Of a DNA stretch of 64,000 bases, positions 12,229 through 25,214 are shown piece after piece. The number at the start of each line of letters is the position of its first letter. Within the stretch, counting starts at the first letter, position 1. The notes beneath the pieces are model-generated. The model saw nothing but the letters and a program-made list of their open reading frames with translations. It searched no databases and had not been told where the DNA came from. The stretch comes from Distichodus sexfasciatus. Taxonomy: Eukaryota > Chordata > Actinopteri > Characiformes > Distichodontidae. The stretch spans positions 5,776,869 through 5,840,868 of the forward strand of contig JAVGVS010000011.1 in assembly GCA_032718565.1 (NCBI GenBank), in the 5' to 3' direction. Position numbers and translations under genes: made by a program.

Positions 12229-12427
12229 GTGACGTCACAGCCCCGCCCACTGAGATCGATGACATCGCTTAGCGATTAGCGGCGTCTCGTCACTCGGTTA
12301 AAAGCTCCAGCTGTTCGCGTTTTGTGTTGTGTTGTTGTGACGCCCAGCGTTGGCTGATTCCGTGAGCGTTTAGATATTACCTGTGATCATGGCTGCGTTC
12401 AGTTAACAGCGGAGTCCGAGGCGTCAG
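12229..12427 (+). promoter_or_regulatory. pla2g15: pla2g15 promoter and 5' leader: CRE, GC/CACCC box, upstream ORF
   Basis: A perfect CRE TGACGTCA is at about 12231, followed by CCCCGCCCAC. A TTAAAAG element lies near 12298. The leader holds an upstream ATG at 12389 in a good context (ATCATGG) that reads five codons (MAAFS) to a TAA ending at 12406, 22 bases before the first in-frame pla2g15 ATG. The promoter call rests on motifs only; the uORF is directly visible. Confidence 0.5.
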
Positions 12428-15400
12428 ATGTCTACTGTGACCCGCTTGAAGATGACGGCGTTTGTCCGCCGCTCGCTGCTCGTTGCGCTGCTGCTCGGCT
12501 TGTTGCTGGCGTCGTTCGGCGACGGTAAAAGTTTACGGTGTTCGAATGGAGGCTGCCCGGGCCGGCCGCCGGTGGTACTGAGTAAGTTACCGAGGCGCTC
12601 TTGCGCAATACGTTTGTTCCTTTCGTGTTTTTTATTAACCTCATAGACTCATTGTTATGCATATAAACTTGATTTCTTCACTCGTTGATTTTGTTGATTG
12701 TAAAAGATTTAAACTAGTCGGTCATTAAGACCATACAGTTACTTACACATTTTAGCCCTGATAACATAGCTTTACCAACTGTTGTTTTCGAGTGTCAGAA
12801 TCTCGTATAACCTGTAAATATTTAAAACTCTGCCTATGTATCACATAGGGCAGTCTTACTAGAATACACCCAGTTTACTTCTTACTTAAACTGAACTAAT
12901 CTTTCTCATAAGACAGACCAAATGTGTATTTAATTGTCTGAAACAGAAACAAAAACCCCGTATTGTTTCGATCAGAATGAGACAGCATTTGCACCGCGGT
13001 TAATGTAGAAAGGTGAGTATGCGGAGCTCCGTGTTTACGTCTTTGTTTATTTGAACGTGTCGGGAGAGTTCATGTGACATGTGGTCATATGACCGGGGCT
13101 GGAGCGCGCTCGGGGTCGTGTGATTCGGGCTGTGCGGGCCCTGTGTGAAGACGCGCTGATAAATTTCTCAAAACTGCGTCAAAATCAACAAGTAGCCCAG
13201 TTTGTATACATCTAACCATGTGGTCGACAGTAGTGAAAAATGAAGCCCTACACAGCACGCCTTTCTTCATATTATATTTCTTGTTATTGATTTTCCAGGA
13301 AATAGATGTAGAGGCTCCTTTCCCCCCACTTAGTGCACTACATACAGCCTCCTCTTATGCTACATGTATATATGGCAACCCATCACAAGAGATACATTTT
13401 ACAATACTTTGCTATATTTACCTGTAGCATAAGGCATCACAGTAGATCAACATTATGCACATTTTTAACAATGACGTCCTCATTTGCAAAGATATATATT
13501 TTTACATAATGTACATGAGATTCAGGGTCATTTATTTGGTTACATTATCTTTAGACTCATAAGTGTATTAAATACTTAAAACATGCTAAAGTGAGTTCAG
13601 TATAATTGATATCTAATGTGTATAAATTGCAATAGTCATTGTAAAGTGTGACTTATAGTAAGACTTATGATATAGTACTTGTTTATTTAATATGTACTAC
13701 TCTTTAAAAAAAAATTTTACCCTTATGTTGTGTAATTAATGTATAATAATATATTATATCTACTTAGAATATGACAAGTCATTATTTTATGGCATGTAAT
13801 GCAATGCATAGGAGGTCATTGCAGACACAGCCATGGATCACTGAACCGTTCAGCAAAATTTGACAATAAAGCACACATCGAGAGTAAGAGTTTGACCTCG
13901 GTGGCTAGTTTCAACAAAAAGTCAATGAAAATATCTTGAACACCTTATCGACTCTTTGGCAAGTCTAAGGTCGCTGTTTGCTCATGAGTTGATAGCAAAG
14001 TGAGTAAAAAGAGATTATCCCCGTCTTCCCTTTTAATCACACAAGGAAGATTAGGATCTTCATTCTTATTACAGTGTTAAGCATCAATTGATATATAATC
14101 AGGATCGCAGTGAGAAATTAAATAATTATACATTCTTCCTTTTTTAAAATCACTAATGGTCCTTCAAAAAGTTTGATCTTTAGCCAAGAAGATAAGAGAG
14201 AGAGAGAGCTGCTTATCAATCTAGCCCATCATGTTCTTACACAGCAGATGAGAGTTTTGTAAATGGCCAGCATGAGGCAGCACTTTTAGACTTTTTATTT
14301 ATTTGTATTTTTAGCCTTTCATTATCTAAGGATAAGGTTAGTTGTCATTGTTTAGTCAAGTGGCTATCAGATTTACCTACCAAGTCATTTATGTGCTGAT
14401 CAAGTATGATCATTTAATTCTTGTATTAAAAATATTGTTAATGTTCTTCAGTTCCAGGAGATCTTGGGAACCAGCTGGAGGCTAAACTGGACAAGCCTAG
14501 TGTGGTGCACTACATCTGCTACAAGAAGACAGATGAGTACTTTACATTATGGCTCAACCTGGAACTGCTGGTGCCTGTGGCCATTGACTGCTGGATCGAC
14601 AACATGAGGTAAGGAGTAAAATGTGTTTGCCTCATGCAACCAGTCACAGGGTCTGTTGGGGCCCCAAAAAACAGACTTGGGAGTCTATTTCCACTTAATG
14701 AACATGAAAGTCATGTGCAAAAATTGGCATGACTAAGTTTCACCTGCAAACTTGAGATCACCTGGATATGCTGATGTGCTTATATTGATATGAGGTCCTA
14801 GATTAGGCACACATACAAACACACTGATTCTCCAGCATGTTGCAATATATCCTAACAGCGTGTCGCTTTTCTAATATTCATAGCTTCTGGGTAAATTTAG
14901 ATTATTATAAACGTAATCTGTATGTGATTGTTGATTAGAGAACCCCCCAACCCCCTAAATGTCACAGATTCCTGCTTGTAAACACAGTAATTTAGTTAAT
15001 TTATCTCATTCCCTTGTTCTTTTGGTAATCTTTGACTTGTTCTTTAATAGAACAAACAAGATATTTTGGCTTTTAACTTCCTACACTTATTTTTAAATTC
15101 TACTATTATCACTTTTCCCCCTTCCTGTCCCATGTCCAGATTATGATAGCTATAGATGTTTATATTCAGTTTTGCTTTCTACTGGTCTTGAAACAGGATG
15201 GTTCATTTTGTAAGAATTTCCACAGCCCTTGTGGTTTTGCATGTATCTTTTGAGGAAGATAAGTAAATATAAACAGTTAAAAAAGGTAAGAAGTGAGTCA
15301 TGTTTTTGGGTTTTTTGCAAGTCAGTTCCTTTTATCGCCAAATATGCAGAAGTAGGAAGCCGTCCATGACCATTTATCAGAGATCATGAGATTAAAAATG

Positions 15401-18400
15401 AAGCCAGAATTGCCATAGAATGTTTTGTTAAAGACAAAATAAAAATAACCATATCTGTTAAAATAGCTTTTTTTGCCATGGAACATAAAACCCGGCGGAA
15501 TCTTTTCTTTACCCAGTCTTTTTTTCTCCTGTGTTCTGTATGCACCCCTAATAACCCCTGTTGTCTTTGTTTGTGCATCAGGCTTATCTACAATCACACC
15601 ACTCGCACAACAGAAGCTCCTCCAGGCGTGGATGTCAAAGTGCCCGGCTTTGGCAAGACGTTTGGCCTGGAATACCTGGACCCGAGCAAGCGTGGCGTGG
15701 GTGAGGACCAGATACTAATCCAACATGATGGCGTATACAACATCTTATGGTGGAGGTTCTTGACCTCATTATTCAGCTGACTTGGTTGCGCTGCTCTTGA
15801 TCAGTGTATAATTACAGACTGGAACCTGTCAGTTGCAGTTTACACTTAAAGGTACCAAACAATTATTGCAACGGGGGCAGTTTGTAGCGCAACGATTAGG
15901 CCATTCACCCCGTGATTGGAAGGTTGCAGGTTCGAATTCCGGATGGGTAAAAGGTATTCATGTGTAAGGTATCGTCCTCAAGCACTGCTCCCTGGACGCT
16001 GCCTAGGTCAGCTGCCCACTGCTCCTTAACGGATGCTTCAAATGCAAAGGTCGCATTCCATTGTGATGCACTGTGCTATGCTGTGGTGTGTTCACAATGA
16101 CAAATAATCACTCACTTTGATCTTTCACTTTCAATAATATGGAGCAAAGTTTTAGCCTTTAAACACACAGTACAAATAAAATCTCCTAAAGTTTAATGCA
16201 TCTCTTGCTGGTCATTTGACGATTTATTTTGTTCGTTGCAGGTATGTATTTCTTCACTATAGTGCAGGCACTAGTGGATTGGGGTTATACCAGAGATGAA
16301 GATGTCAGAGGAGCTCCTTATGACTGGAGAAAGGCTCCCAGTGAGTATGCTACATCTTTACAAATTAAAGACCTGTTCTCATGACTCTCATGCACTTGAT
16401 TTTAGAATTTAAGCTCCATACACATCAGTAAATAACGTGCAGCATGGAAGTGAAATGCAGCCAGAAAGCCACAGAAAGAAATAATTAATATTACTCACAA
16501 TGGCTATTTTCCCTAACTTACTCTGTATGCACCCGTGACCTCTCCGAGTATCTGAAATAGACAAGTGAATGAGTTTGAGTTAAATCTTACATTGGGGTGG
16601 GTGTGTCTTCATCCAAGTGGGTATTTAGTTCCTCATTTCTGAGGTACATGGTTTTTCATATGGAACATCACTGCTCCCCTTAGTACTAGTAGAATAACAC
16701 TCAATTCATTGTATTTAACAGAGCTTTTTGTAGTAATAGCTGTTTTGCCATTTGCAGATGAGAATAAGGAGTACTTCCTGAAGCTACAGCAGATGATTGA
16801 GGAGATGGCTGAGAAGTATGGCGGTCCAGTTGTCCTCATCGCCCACAGCATGGGCAACATGTACACTCTTTACTTCCTCAACCACCAGCCACAGGCCTGG
16901 AAGGACAAATACATCAAATCATTCGTGTCTCTGGGCCCACCGTGGGCAGGAGTGGCCAAGACACTGAGAGTCATGGCGAGTGGTAAGAAGCTGCTTACTT
17001 TGGTTCTTATATGTAAGCCTAGGTCCAGGAGATTTTATACAATCGCTGATTCTCTCGAAGTCCCTGATTATTTGGATCAGAACTTATTTAATAGGGCTAT
17101 ATTTCAGAAGTTTTTTCTTCAACAGAATGTAATTTTAAGTTTTAGAGGGAATAAATGATGAAAGAAAATGGATAGGCCCGGGAGTTGAAGGCAGTTTGTT
17201 TTTAGTATGTGTGATGATTTGAAAAATCTAAGTTTTGAATGATGTATATGGGGCATGCAAACAGACAGTAATTATATTTGTGGGTTTATATATATTAAAG
17301 ATGATACAAACTGCTAACATCCACACTGAATATTCATCAAATATCAAAAATTATGCAATTTGAGCAACTCCATTATGTAAGAGATATTATAAGAGCACCA
17401 CACGTCTTTTTCCACTCAACCGTATCAACCGACAAACCACATTTAGCTGCACTGAAGCAGCGCCTCATAGTGAAACTGCGCTTTTTTTTTTAGCAAAACA
17501 AATTAGACGTTTTGTTAAATTGAAACACATAGTTAAAATATTTTTGGACCAGTTGCTTTGTAATGCTTCTGTATAATGGCAATAAAATCCTGAAGATGGA
17601 TTCAAATTTATGGAATTCTTTGGACATTCTTATCCAGATCTCTCTCCTTCCGTGTCCAAATGACAGTGTCTCCCTGTAGTAGCTTGAGTTTAAGGGACTT
17701 GCTTAGAGACACTGATGGTAGTGCTAGAGGCAGGGTACAGACAGATTCCAACCCACAGCCTCTTGTTTTGTTTTGTTATCATACCATTAGACTACCACCT
17801 TTGAACAAATCACCTTGGGTGTTTTTTTCCATAACACACTCCAGCTTGCAGGCTGATCATTACAGCAAAAAATAGTGTACATTAATTTGTATAATTAGTA
17901 CTTTTCTATGAAATACCTGTATATTATTGGTTATATAAAGAGGTGCAACAACTAATTGATTTAATAGTTTAATAATCAATAAGTGGGGTCTACGTTACAC
18001 ATACGTACAGTGGCTACCCACTAATGTGGAGGCAGTAAGCTAACCAAAGCCACAGTGGCAGTAAAGCATCATTAAGCTGGATGCCAATCGCCTTAAAAGA
18101 AGAATAAGAAGGAGACAAGAACCAGGCCGTGCCTCACAAAGACTGAAGTAATTGCGTAGAAATGCATGAATGACATTTTTACCATGTAAACACATGCGCT
18201 GTTTGTTAGCGTGCATAACTCTCATAGGGAAGTCCAACATTCCAGAAAGCTTCAGTGAATGACTTCCCTGAGAGAGAGTCATGTGCGTTTTCCAGAAATG
18301 AGTCAAAAACGAGTTATAGGCCAAAATGAGTCCAAATTGGCTAAAAATGTCCAAAACTTCAATATTTCTTCATTTTCAATTAAGCAGAATTTTTTCCCCA

Positions 18401-19290
18401 TTTTATATTATTAGAGAGAAATAAAACTAGACAGTTTGGTTTATTTAAAATGCTGGATCATTTGTATCTGATTAATAATCAATTAATTGAAAAAATTAAT
18501 CAGCAGATTAATGTATTAACAGAATAATTGTTAGTTGCATTAATTAATTAATCATTAACTTATTGTGCAATATTTTAATCATCTGTAATACCTTATTACC
18601 TGTATAATTTTACCTTGTTAACCATTAGGTCTTTTTAAAAAATCTTAAAACAGTTTAAACTAAAAACTTAATCATTTTTATACTTTCATACTATTCAGTT
18701 TAAGCAGTTTTGCTGAATCTAATGTTTGTAACAGACCCAAATTATATTTTGTTAATCTAAAACTTTCCCTCACAGGTGATAATAACCGCATTCCCGTTAT
18801 CAGCCCTCTGAAGATCCGCACGCAGCAGCGCACCGCCGTCACTACGCCCTGGCTCTTCCCCTACGCCCACACGTGGCCCAGCGACATGGTCCTGGTGTCC
18901 ACGCCCAGCGCCAACTACACCATCAAGGACTACCAGCACTTCTTCACCGACATCGGCTTCGAGGATGGCTGGGAGATGCGGCAGGACACGGAGCCGCTAG
19001 TGAGTGCGCTGGAGCCACCTGGCGTCGCCGTGCACTGCCTGTACGGGACGGGCATCGCCACAGCGCAAAGCTACCGCTACACCACCTTCCCCGACGCAGA
19101 ACCCACCGAGGTACTGAACGGAGATGGCGACGGCACCGTCAACGTGTTGAGCGCGGTGCAGTGCAAACGATGGGCAGGACAGCAACAGCAGCCTGTACGT
19201 CTGGTGGAGTTACCTGGCAACGAGCATGTCGCCATGCTGCTGAACTATACCACCGTCTCCTACATCAAGACCGTGCTGTTTTCACCGTGA
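12428..19290 (+). CDS. pla2g15: Lysosomal phospholipase A2 group XV (LPLA2)
   Basis: Lysosomal acyltransferase/phospholipase acting on glycerophospholipids and N-acylsphingosine. Six coding exons: 12428-12581, 14452-14608, 15582-15700, 16242-16340, 16758-16982 and 18776-19290. They total 422 residues from ATG 12428, or 414 from ATG 12452. The second ATG has the better Kozak context (AAGATGA) and gives a length nearer human (412), so it may be the true start. A leucine-rich signal peptide follows. PVVLIPGDLGNQLEAKLDKP, the lid YKKTDEYFTLWLNLEL, the nucleophile AHSMGNMYTLYFL (Ser207), GDGDGTV (Asp near 368-370) and PGNEHVAML (His402) match the family. Exon 6 reads PVISPLKIRTQQRTAV, as in human PLA2G15. 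Intron phases are identical to lcat upstream. Exon 6 is markedly GC-rich against its AT-rich introns. Candidate poly(A) signal near 20066. Confidence 0.95.
15871..16120 (+). mobile_element. tRNA-derived SINE copy (family B) in pla2g15 intron 3
   Basis: The head GGGGGCAGTTTGTAGCGCAA plus CGATTAGG resembles an A box. GGTTCGAATTCC at about 15930 is a good B box. The body contains CAAGCACTGCTCCCTGGACG and CTGCCCACTGCTCC and ends in a tail CAAATAATCACTCACTTTGA. Relatives occur near 47100 and 49110. Confidence 0.7.
17640..17810. repeat. Degenerate SINE-like repeat in pla2g15 intron 5
   Basis: GGGACTTGCTTAGAGACACTGATGG followed by ATTCCAACCCACAGCCTC and ACCATTAGACTACCACC. This is the usual end of a degenerate tRNA-derived fish SINE: the last words are the tRNA-like A box region, as in the 41270-41480 copy. 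Confidence 0.5.
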
Positions 19291-22200
19291 TGAACAGGCC
19301 AGGTGCAGAGAGAGACCTACTCGGGCTTCCTCTTTAATTAGGGGAAATGATCCAAGATAATTTTCACTTTCTGGATGAAAAATTGGGTCTGTTCTGCTTT
19401 TTAAGATTGTTGCCCCTCCAGATTTTTAACCACTTCAGCCTTTTTGCTTTTAAGGTGCCGTAACTGGAGGCACCTAGAGTTTATGCGAAACTGACCTGTA
19501 TCTGGTAATTTAGGTAAATACGCAGATTAGTCATCTAAAAGATGTCTCATCAGGTGATACAGATGCCCAGTCTGAAGCTAAGAGCAATTATATGTTGTTT
19601 TTTTTAATATGTAAGTTATAAATATATTGATGTTTGATATGAATTTTAGACCAAATGAGTCCGTATCTGTGCCACTTGAAAGGACATGTATGTGATACTA
19701 ATGTGCCTGTGAAGTTTTTAAAGAACCAATGAGGTTTTGTTCATTGTGATGTTTTATCAAGAAAATAATACCAAAAAATGTTGTTTCTGAGAGATAATTG
19801 GTCAAAAATCATGTTACATTCTAAATGCTCTTTTGTCTACTCCATCTCTGATTGCAGTATGGCATAGTTTTTTTTTCTTTTTTTTTTTTTTTACTTACCA
19901 AGCACAGATTAAAATCCTGAGACATCAATCCGTTTAACTGATGTTCAGTAAATGTGTGCTGATATTTGAGATGAGCTGGATTTTTCATGAGATATTTAAA
20001 TCCCAGATGAAATCTCTACAGTACAGCCAACAGAACTGAATAGCTGAGTTTCTTAAAATGCATAAAATAAATATTTTACAAATATGTCAAAATATATATT
20101 ACTGGGAAGCTTTCACTGGTGGCTTATGGAGCTACATTTTTGTAAAAGCTCTTATGCAGAGTAACTTACATTTCCTTATTACAGGGGCAGACTCCCAGTA
20201 TCTTGGGGTTCAGGACCTTACTCAGGGGACACATTGGTAGCAGTGAAACAATAAGTATGACTTAAATCAAAGTATTCTATCATTAGGCCAAAAACATTTT
20301 GGAGAATAGTACAACCATCAGTCCATAAAGTAAAATGTTAAACATTCATATATACAATAAGGAATTCTGTTTTGTGTAAATGTTCAGTTCTTTTGGCGCA
20401 CAGTGCACATCTTTCTGGATGATTGTTTTGGCTTGTCTACGAGCTCATAGTAAATCTTGTTTGTTCCAAACTTTGCCTTGCTGCATTTACCACGTGTCTG
20501 GAGGCTGAGCTGTTGGTTGCCAAAATGGTGCCATTTTCTAAACTTATTTCACTGGAATTAACACTGAATGCTGAAGAATGCTTTAGTAGCATGTAAAGGT
20601 CAAACTAGACTCATTAAAGTGAGACGATCTGAAAAGAACATTTTAGAAATGTTTCTGATTTCGCTCTGGGAGGTTTTTATGTGGCACTGTCTTAAAAATG
20701 AATGTTCTCCACCAGGCCATGAAATGTTTTTTTCTTTTATGGTTGCACTTATTTTACAGTTTGTAAATAAGCAGTATTTTTACTATATTACTCTCTTGAA
20801 TTTCGGTTATTCTGTGTTTGAATTGGAGATCCTCTTAAGAGGCCTTCAGCTCAAACTGTTCGTCAGTCTGGGCTTATGAACATAAACGATGTTATCCCTC
20901 TATGGTTTTAACTTTAAAACCACAATTACAGTGGACCAAAAATGTTTATATTAACTAATTATTACACTCTTACTCATACTTTTCATCTGGAGATGGAACT
21001 TTTATAGAGACACAAAAAACATTTCACTATCCACAGTGAACAAAAGATTGGATCGAGGTAAAAGTCATTTTTAGAAAAAAAAAACTTTCTTCAGCAGCTT
21101 TTCTCTACTGAAGGATCATTTTTGTATTTTCATAGGAGATGTGTAGACAGTTATTGGCCGTTTTATATGTTTAGCAACCTTTTTGACCAACATTCCAACG
21201 GATACCGTTTCAGTGCATTGACATTTGAATGTAACAATCAAAGCTGTGTTAAGCAAGGAATGGTGTGTGTCATTTATGGTGCAGAGAAAAAAAAATGCTG
21301 TGTTGGAAAACTGGTTTACACTTCAGGATGACAAAATGTTTTCAAGTCAGAGCAGATTCACAACTGGTAAAATATTTAGCCTGAAAAGTATAATTATTGT
21401 CAGGGTGTGTTTTAGGCTTTTGTTTTACTTTTGTGATTGCTACACTTTATACTATTATATGCTTATTACATTTTTATTAAAAGAGGAATGTGGCTGAATT
21501 GCATTGCTCAGGACGTTGCAAAAAAAGTTACAACAGTTTGTTTCCCTGCTCTCTCTGCACAGCTGAAATCGCTCTGGGGTGCGTTTCCCAAAAGCATAGT
21601 TGTAACATGGTGTTGCTAATGTAGTTTGCAATATGTTAGCAACTATGCTTTTGGGAAATGCAACCCTGAATGGTTAAGATCTAGCGCCATCTGAAGATCT
21701 ATGAAAGTGTGCTGTGGTGTTTCCTAGTAGGATATTACCAATAGATCCTCTACCTTTTCTGCAGTGGTCAGGGGCTACCAAAATTGGACCAAGGATGGGA
21801 GACTAGTGAGAGGGATAGACGTGTTCGAGGCTCACTGAAGAATGTAGGGTTTGAAGGCTGTGCCGTGTGATCCAACAGAAGAAATACTAGCTCAAAGTGC
21901 TGAAAATATTCATTTTGGTTCTGATAGTAAGGTTTCTTTCCATATGGGTTTGAGGCCTGTGTAATTTTGATGATGGTGATAGGAGTAATGCATTGTAAGG
22001 GCATACATGTACACATTCAAATCTTTAATTTGGGACAATGACCAGGTTAGAACTGCAGAACTCTATATTTAATTTAAAAAACAACTTTATTACCCTTATA
22101 AAAATGCATTTATTACATAATGCGAACTTTCTGATGTAGGCTGTGACATTATTGGAAAGTTCTCAGTGAATTCTTCATGGATTTTGTCTCATATACTATG
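19291..22200. other. pla2g15 3' UTR and intergenic DNA up to usb1
   Basis: The first part is probably the pla2g15 3' UTR (candidate AATAAA near 20066). The rest is AT-rich with a repeat fragment at about 20120-20245 (TTACAGGGGCAGACTCCCAG, CTTACTCAGGGGACAC) and the palindromic element at 21577-21666. No coding exon recognised. The usb1 poly(A) signal (TTTATT on +) is near 22087. Confidence 0.55.
21577..21666. mobile_element. MITE-like palindrome
   Basis: The left arm starts GGGTGCGTTTCCCAAAAGCA (21577-21602). The right arm is its near-perfect complement, ending in GGGAAATGCAACCC (21640-21666). The spacer has a further GTTGCTAA/TTAGCAAC pair. Short, non-coding and almost fully palindromic, as expected of a miniature inverted-repeat element. 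Confidence 0.7.
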
Positions 22201-24049
22201 TCATTGCAGGGGAAATGTGAAGATTTTATTCCCTGTTTTACAGCAAAGCTTCGTGCATTGTAATCTTATTTGATAGGGTCCATCTTCATGGTTGTCCACA
22301 AGACTCTGCAAAAAAATAAATTTACATTGTCAGTGTCTGAAAACTATGAATATTAACACATTCAACCATGATTAACCATGAGCACAAGATGTTTTTAATT
22401 TATACAAATGCATTCTTTAGACTGTACCTGCAACTCTGACAAACACATGTCCTGTAGTTTTTCAGTGAAGTCACCAACACACCAGGCCAGGCTCACGTGA
22501 AAGGATGGATCCTGGAAAAAAGGATTAAGACACCAGGGTAAACAAATTTAACATTTTTGCCTTCTACAAGATGATTGTTAAATTAATGGTATTTTTGGAA
22601 AGAACCTTGAAAAAAGTGCTCAGGTTAAACTCCTCCATGGTCTTATCTACAATCCTCACAACATCCAGCAGCTGAGTACGTCCTGTAGAAATTTCCAGGC
22701 CAAGAAAGGTTCTGCAGCAGAGAAGAGATACCACCACATACAGGGTTGAAAATGTAAATTGCAATTTGAGTTTGTCAATGGAAATAATAAACGCAGAAAA
22801 CACAAAGTTTAAACAAACCTTGTCTTTTCCGGATTGGAGTACACCTTCAGTTTGTTTGCCAGACATAGAAATCTGATTTTAAAATGAGAGGCAACAATTA
22901 GAAACTATAACTGGCACTAACATTCTGGCAAGTTGCATATGGAAATACAGACCTCCTGTACTGCGCCAAAGCCAAGCGTAGAGACTGAACAAATGGCTGG
23001 ATCCAGTGGTGACGCAGGACCACAGTCTTAGAGAGACTAACATGAAACTCTTCCACTTGGGTGAGGGAGACACCGCGGGCGGCCGCAGCAATCCTCAAGT
23101 CATCCAGCAGTTCCAGGTGGGCATCGTCTGGTTCATCTAAGATTCAGAAATGACACTCAGGCAACACCCTGGTCCTAAAACATACTCAGGTTTTCATCTT
23201 GTCTATTGTCCTATTTTGAAATGAAAGGTGTGCTTATTAAATGATGAGTTGGATGTATTAAGAGCAGAGAAACTTCAGGAACAAAAACGTAATTTACAGT
23301 ACATAAATTTCAAGTTCAAATCATTATAACTTTCAGAGATAACCACAAAGAATTGTAGTTGTAGGTTTCTGTATACTTATCAACTTAACATGTTTATTGA
23401 ACTCTCTTACAAATAATGATAATTGGTGTTATGTTTAAATAAAAGTAGTTTGGCAAGCGCAGAAGTGTCATCATCCAGTCAGGTTTTCATTTAACATTTA
23501 CTAGTAACCAATCAACCAATTATTAGTACTAATCTACAGTAGATTTCGAATGATGAGGCCAGAATTTTGACTTGATGAACTTACAGGTCACTCTATTGTT
23601 TTTAAACTTATGTTCTTATGTAAAAACCCCTCTTACATGGTAAGTAAATGTAAGTGGCCCAGTTTCCTCGTTCGTGCTGGAAAGACCGCACTCGTCCTCC
23701 GTGCTCCGCGCTGCTCCCTGAGTGTCGCTCCTCCGAGTCCGCGAACATATCTAGCACGCTGTCCGGCAGAGGGAGCCGACACCCGGCCTGGCCAGTGCAC
23801 TCACCCTTCACATCGCCCACCCTAATTAAAACCAACGTTTATTTTCCTGAAGAGAAACAGACCACAAAGTATTCCTGCATGTCTCATTGCACCAAACCTG
23901 GTTTTCCCGTCCTGCTCTCCTCCTGCGTATCCTCTTTTCTTAAGAGGGGCGCTGGCATCTTTCACACTACTTTTTCTTTGGCGCTTTCTGTTCCGAGCAG
24001 CGACTTCACTTTCTTCTTCAGAACTGCTACTGCTGTAGTTAACCAACAT
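22201..24049 (-). CDS. usb1: U6 snRNA 3'-phosphodiesterase Usb1
   Basis: Nuclear 2H-phosphodiesterase that trims the oligo(U) tail of U6 snRNA; its human orthologue (C16orf57) is mutated in poikiloderma with neutropenia. Seven coding exons on the minus strand: 24049-23898, 23821-23637, 23136-22953, 22872-22819, 22711-22606, 22511-22428 and 22305-22201. They total 289 residues (human 265). The N-terminus is a low-complexity YSSSSSEEESE stretch and a basic segment, as in the family. LPLPDSVLDMF and HGGRVRSFQHERGNWATYIY are the conserved core. The two catalytic H-x-S motifs are HVSLSKTVVLRHHW (His144) and FHVSLAWCVGD (His232). The C-terminus CKTGNKIFTFPLQ matches human. Exon phases all close. 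The first donor (CAG|GTTTGG) is weak but is the only one keeping frame. Divergent from znf319, as in human. Confidence 0.94.
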
Positions 24050-24611
24050 ACTTAAGGCACAAGATTTACTTGGTTATACACTACTAAGATATTTTTCGGA
24101 TTAAAAGCCCTATTTGTTAACATGCTTAAAACCGATTTAGACGATATGTGGTTTGGAACGCGCACCGATTTTGTGGTGTACTATAGAAAACCCTCTCTGT
24201 CCCCTATGTAGTGCGCGCCTTAAAATCGTGTTTTTGTTCTTTGTGTGTGAAATTGGGAGCCATGTCACATTCGTTCTACGCTTCAAAGTAACACAGTCAG
24301 TTTTTTTTTTTTTTTGAAAATGCATCTTCAAAGCATTAAAAAATGATTTTATAAGTTACACTACTTAGGAAATAGGGCCCTGTTTCAGCCTCGCTCTCTC
24401 TTCCGTCGAAAAACCTGTGTCTCTCTATGAACGATCCGTCTACAACAACATCCGCTTAAAGAGTTCCACGTATTCATAGCAGCGATTTCAATCAAATATA
24501 CAGGTATTATTTAACCCTAAGCACCGCTGTGGGTGAAAAATTCACATAATTAGCAGTAAACGTTGTGTTTACAGTTACTTAAAAACTATAATTTTCAGGT
24601 GCACAACCAGT

Positions 24612-24745
24612 GTTGGGCACGTTACTTTAAAAAAAGTAATAGTTATAGTTACTAATTACTTCCCCCCAAAAGTAACTGAGTTACAGCATTATAAAAGTAA
24701 CTAGTTACCAGGGAAAGTAACTATTGCGTTACATTAATTTAAAAA
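24612..24745. mobile_element. MITE-like fragment with GTTACTTT/AAAGTAAC ends
   Basis: AGTGTTGGGCACGTTACTTT opens the block and AAAGTAACTATTGCGTTAC closes it. Inside are repeated AGTAACT/AGTTACT words in both orientations (ACTAATTACTTCC, AAAAGTAACTGAGTTAC, AAAGTAACTAGTTACC). The pattern is that of a short, palindrome-rich DNA-transposon derivative common in fish genomes. No coding capacity. Confidence 0.55.
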
Positions 24746-25214
24746 AAAAAAATCAAATATGTTAAAGAATTTAGACCAACCCCAATGGAACTTTAAATTC
24801 AACTGTATGTTCAATTATTTATAATAAAACTAAATATTAAAATGAAATGGACACTTATTGATAGAAATTATTAACAGAAAGCAGTGTACACTTATCTACA
24901 CTAATGTGGGACCATGTGAGACAAGACACCTATCACCTATCACCTATCACGCTCAAGACACCTATCACCTATACGTTAGCCGCACCTGAAAAGTAAAGTC
25001 TACTAATCGTAATTTAGAGTGGTTTTGGCTTGCTGGTGGTCCATCCTCCAGAATAATCAGAATCAGAAAACTTTATTTATCCCAAATGAAATTGCTCCAG
25101 CACCTGCTGCTGAGCTGTTGTCGCATCTTTGCAATGTGTACAAAACAAACTTCTGTTTATTTGAGGTCCTCCCACGCTTTCTATGGAGCACAACTGGCGC
25201 GCATGCGCACTTCC

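Noticed and set aside
15925..15945. Possible tRNA gene because of a B box GGTTCGAATTCC
   Set aside because: The cloverleaf cannot be completed and the body matches other SINE copies in the window; it is a tRNA-derived SINE head.
18873..19337. 154-codon ORF overlapping the last exon of pla2g15
   Set aside because: Out-of-frame shadow of the GC-rich coding exon; the correct frame gives the conserved enzyme.
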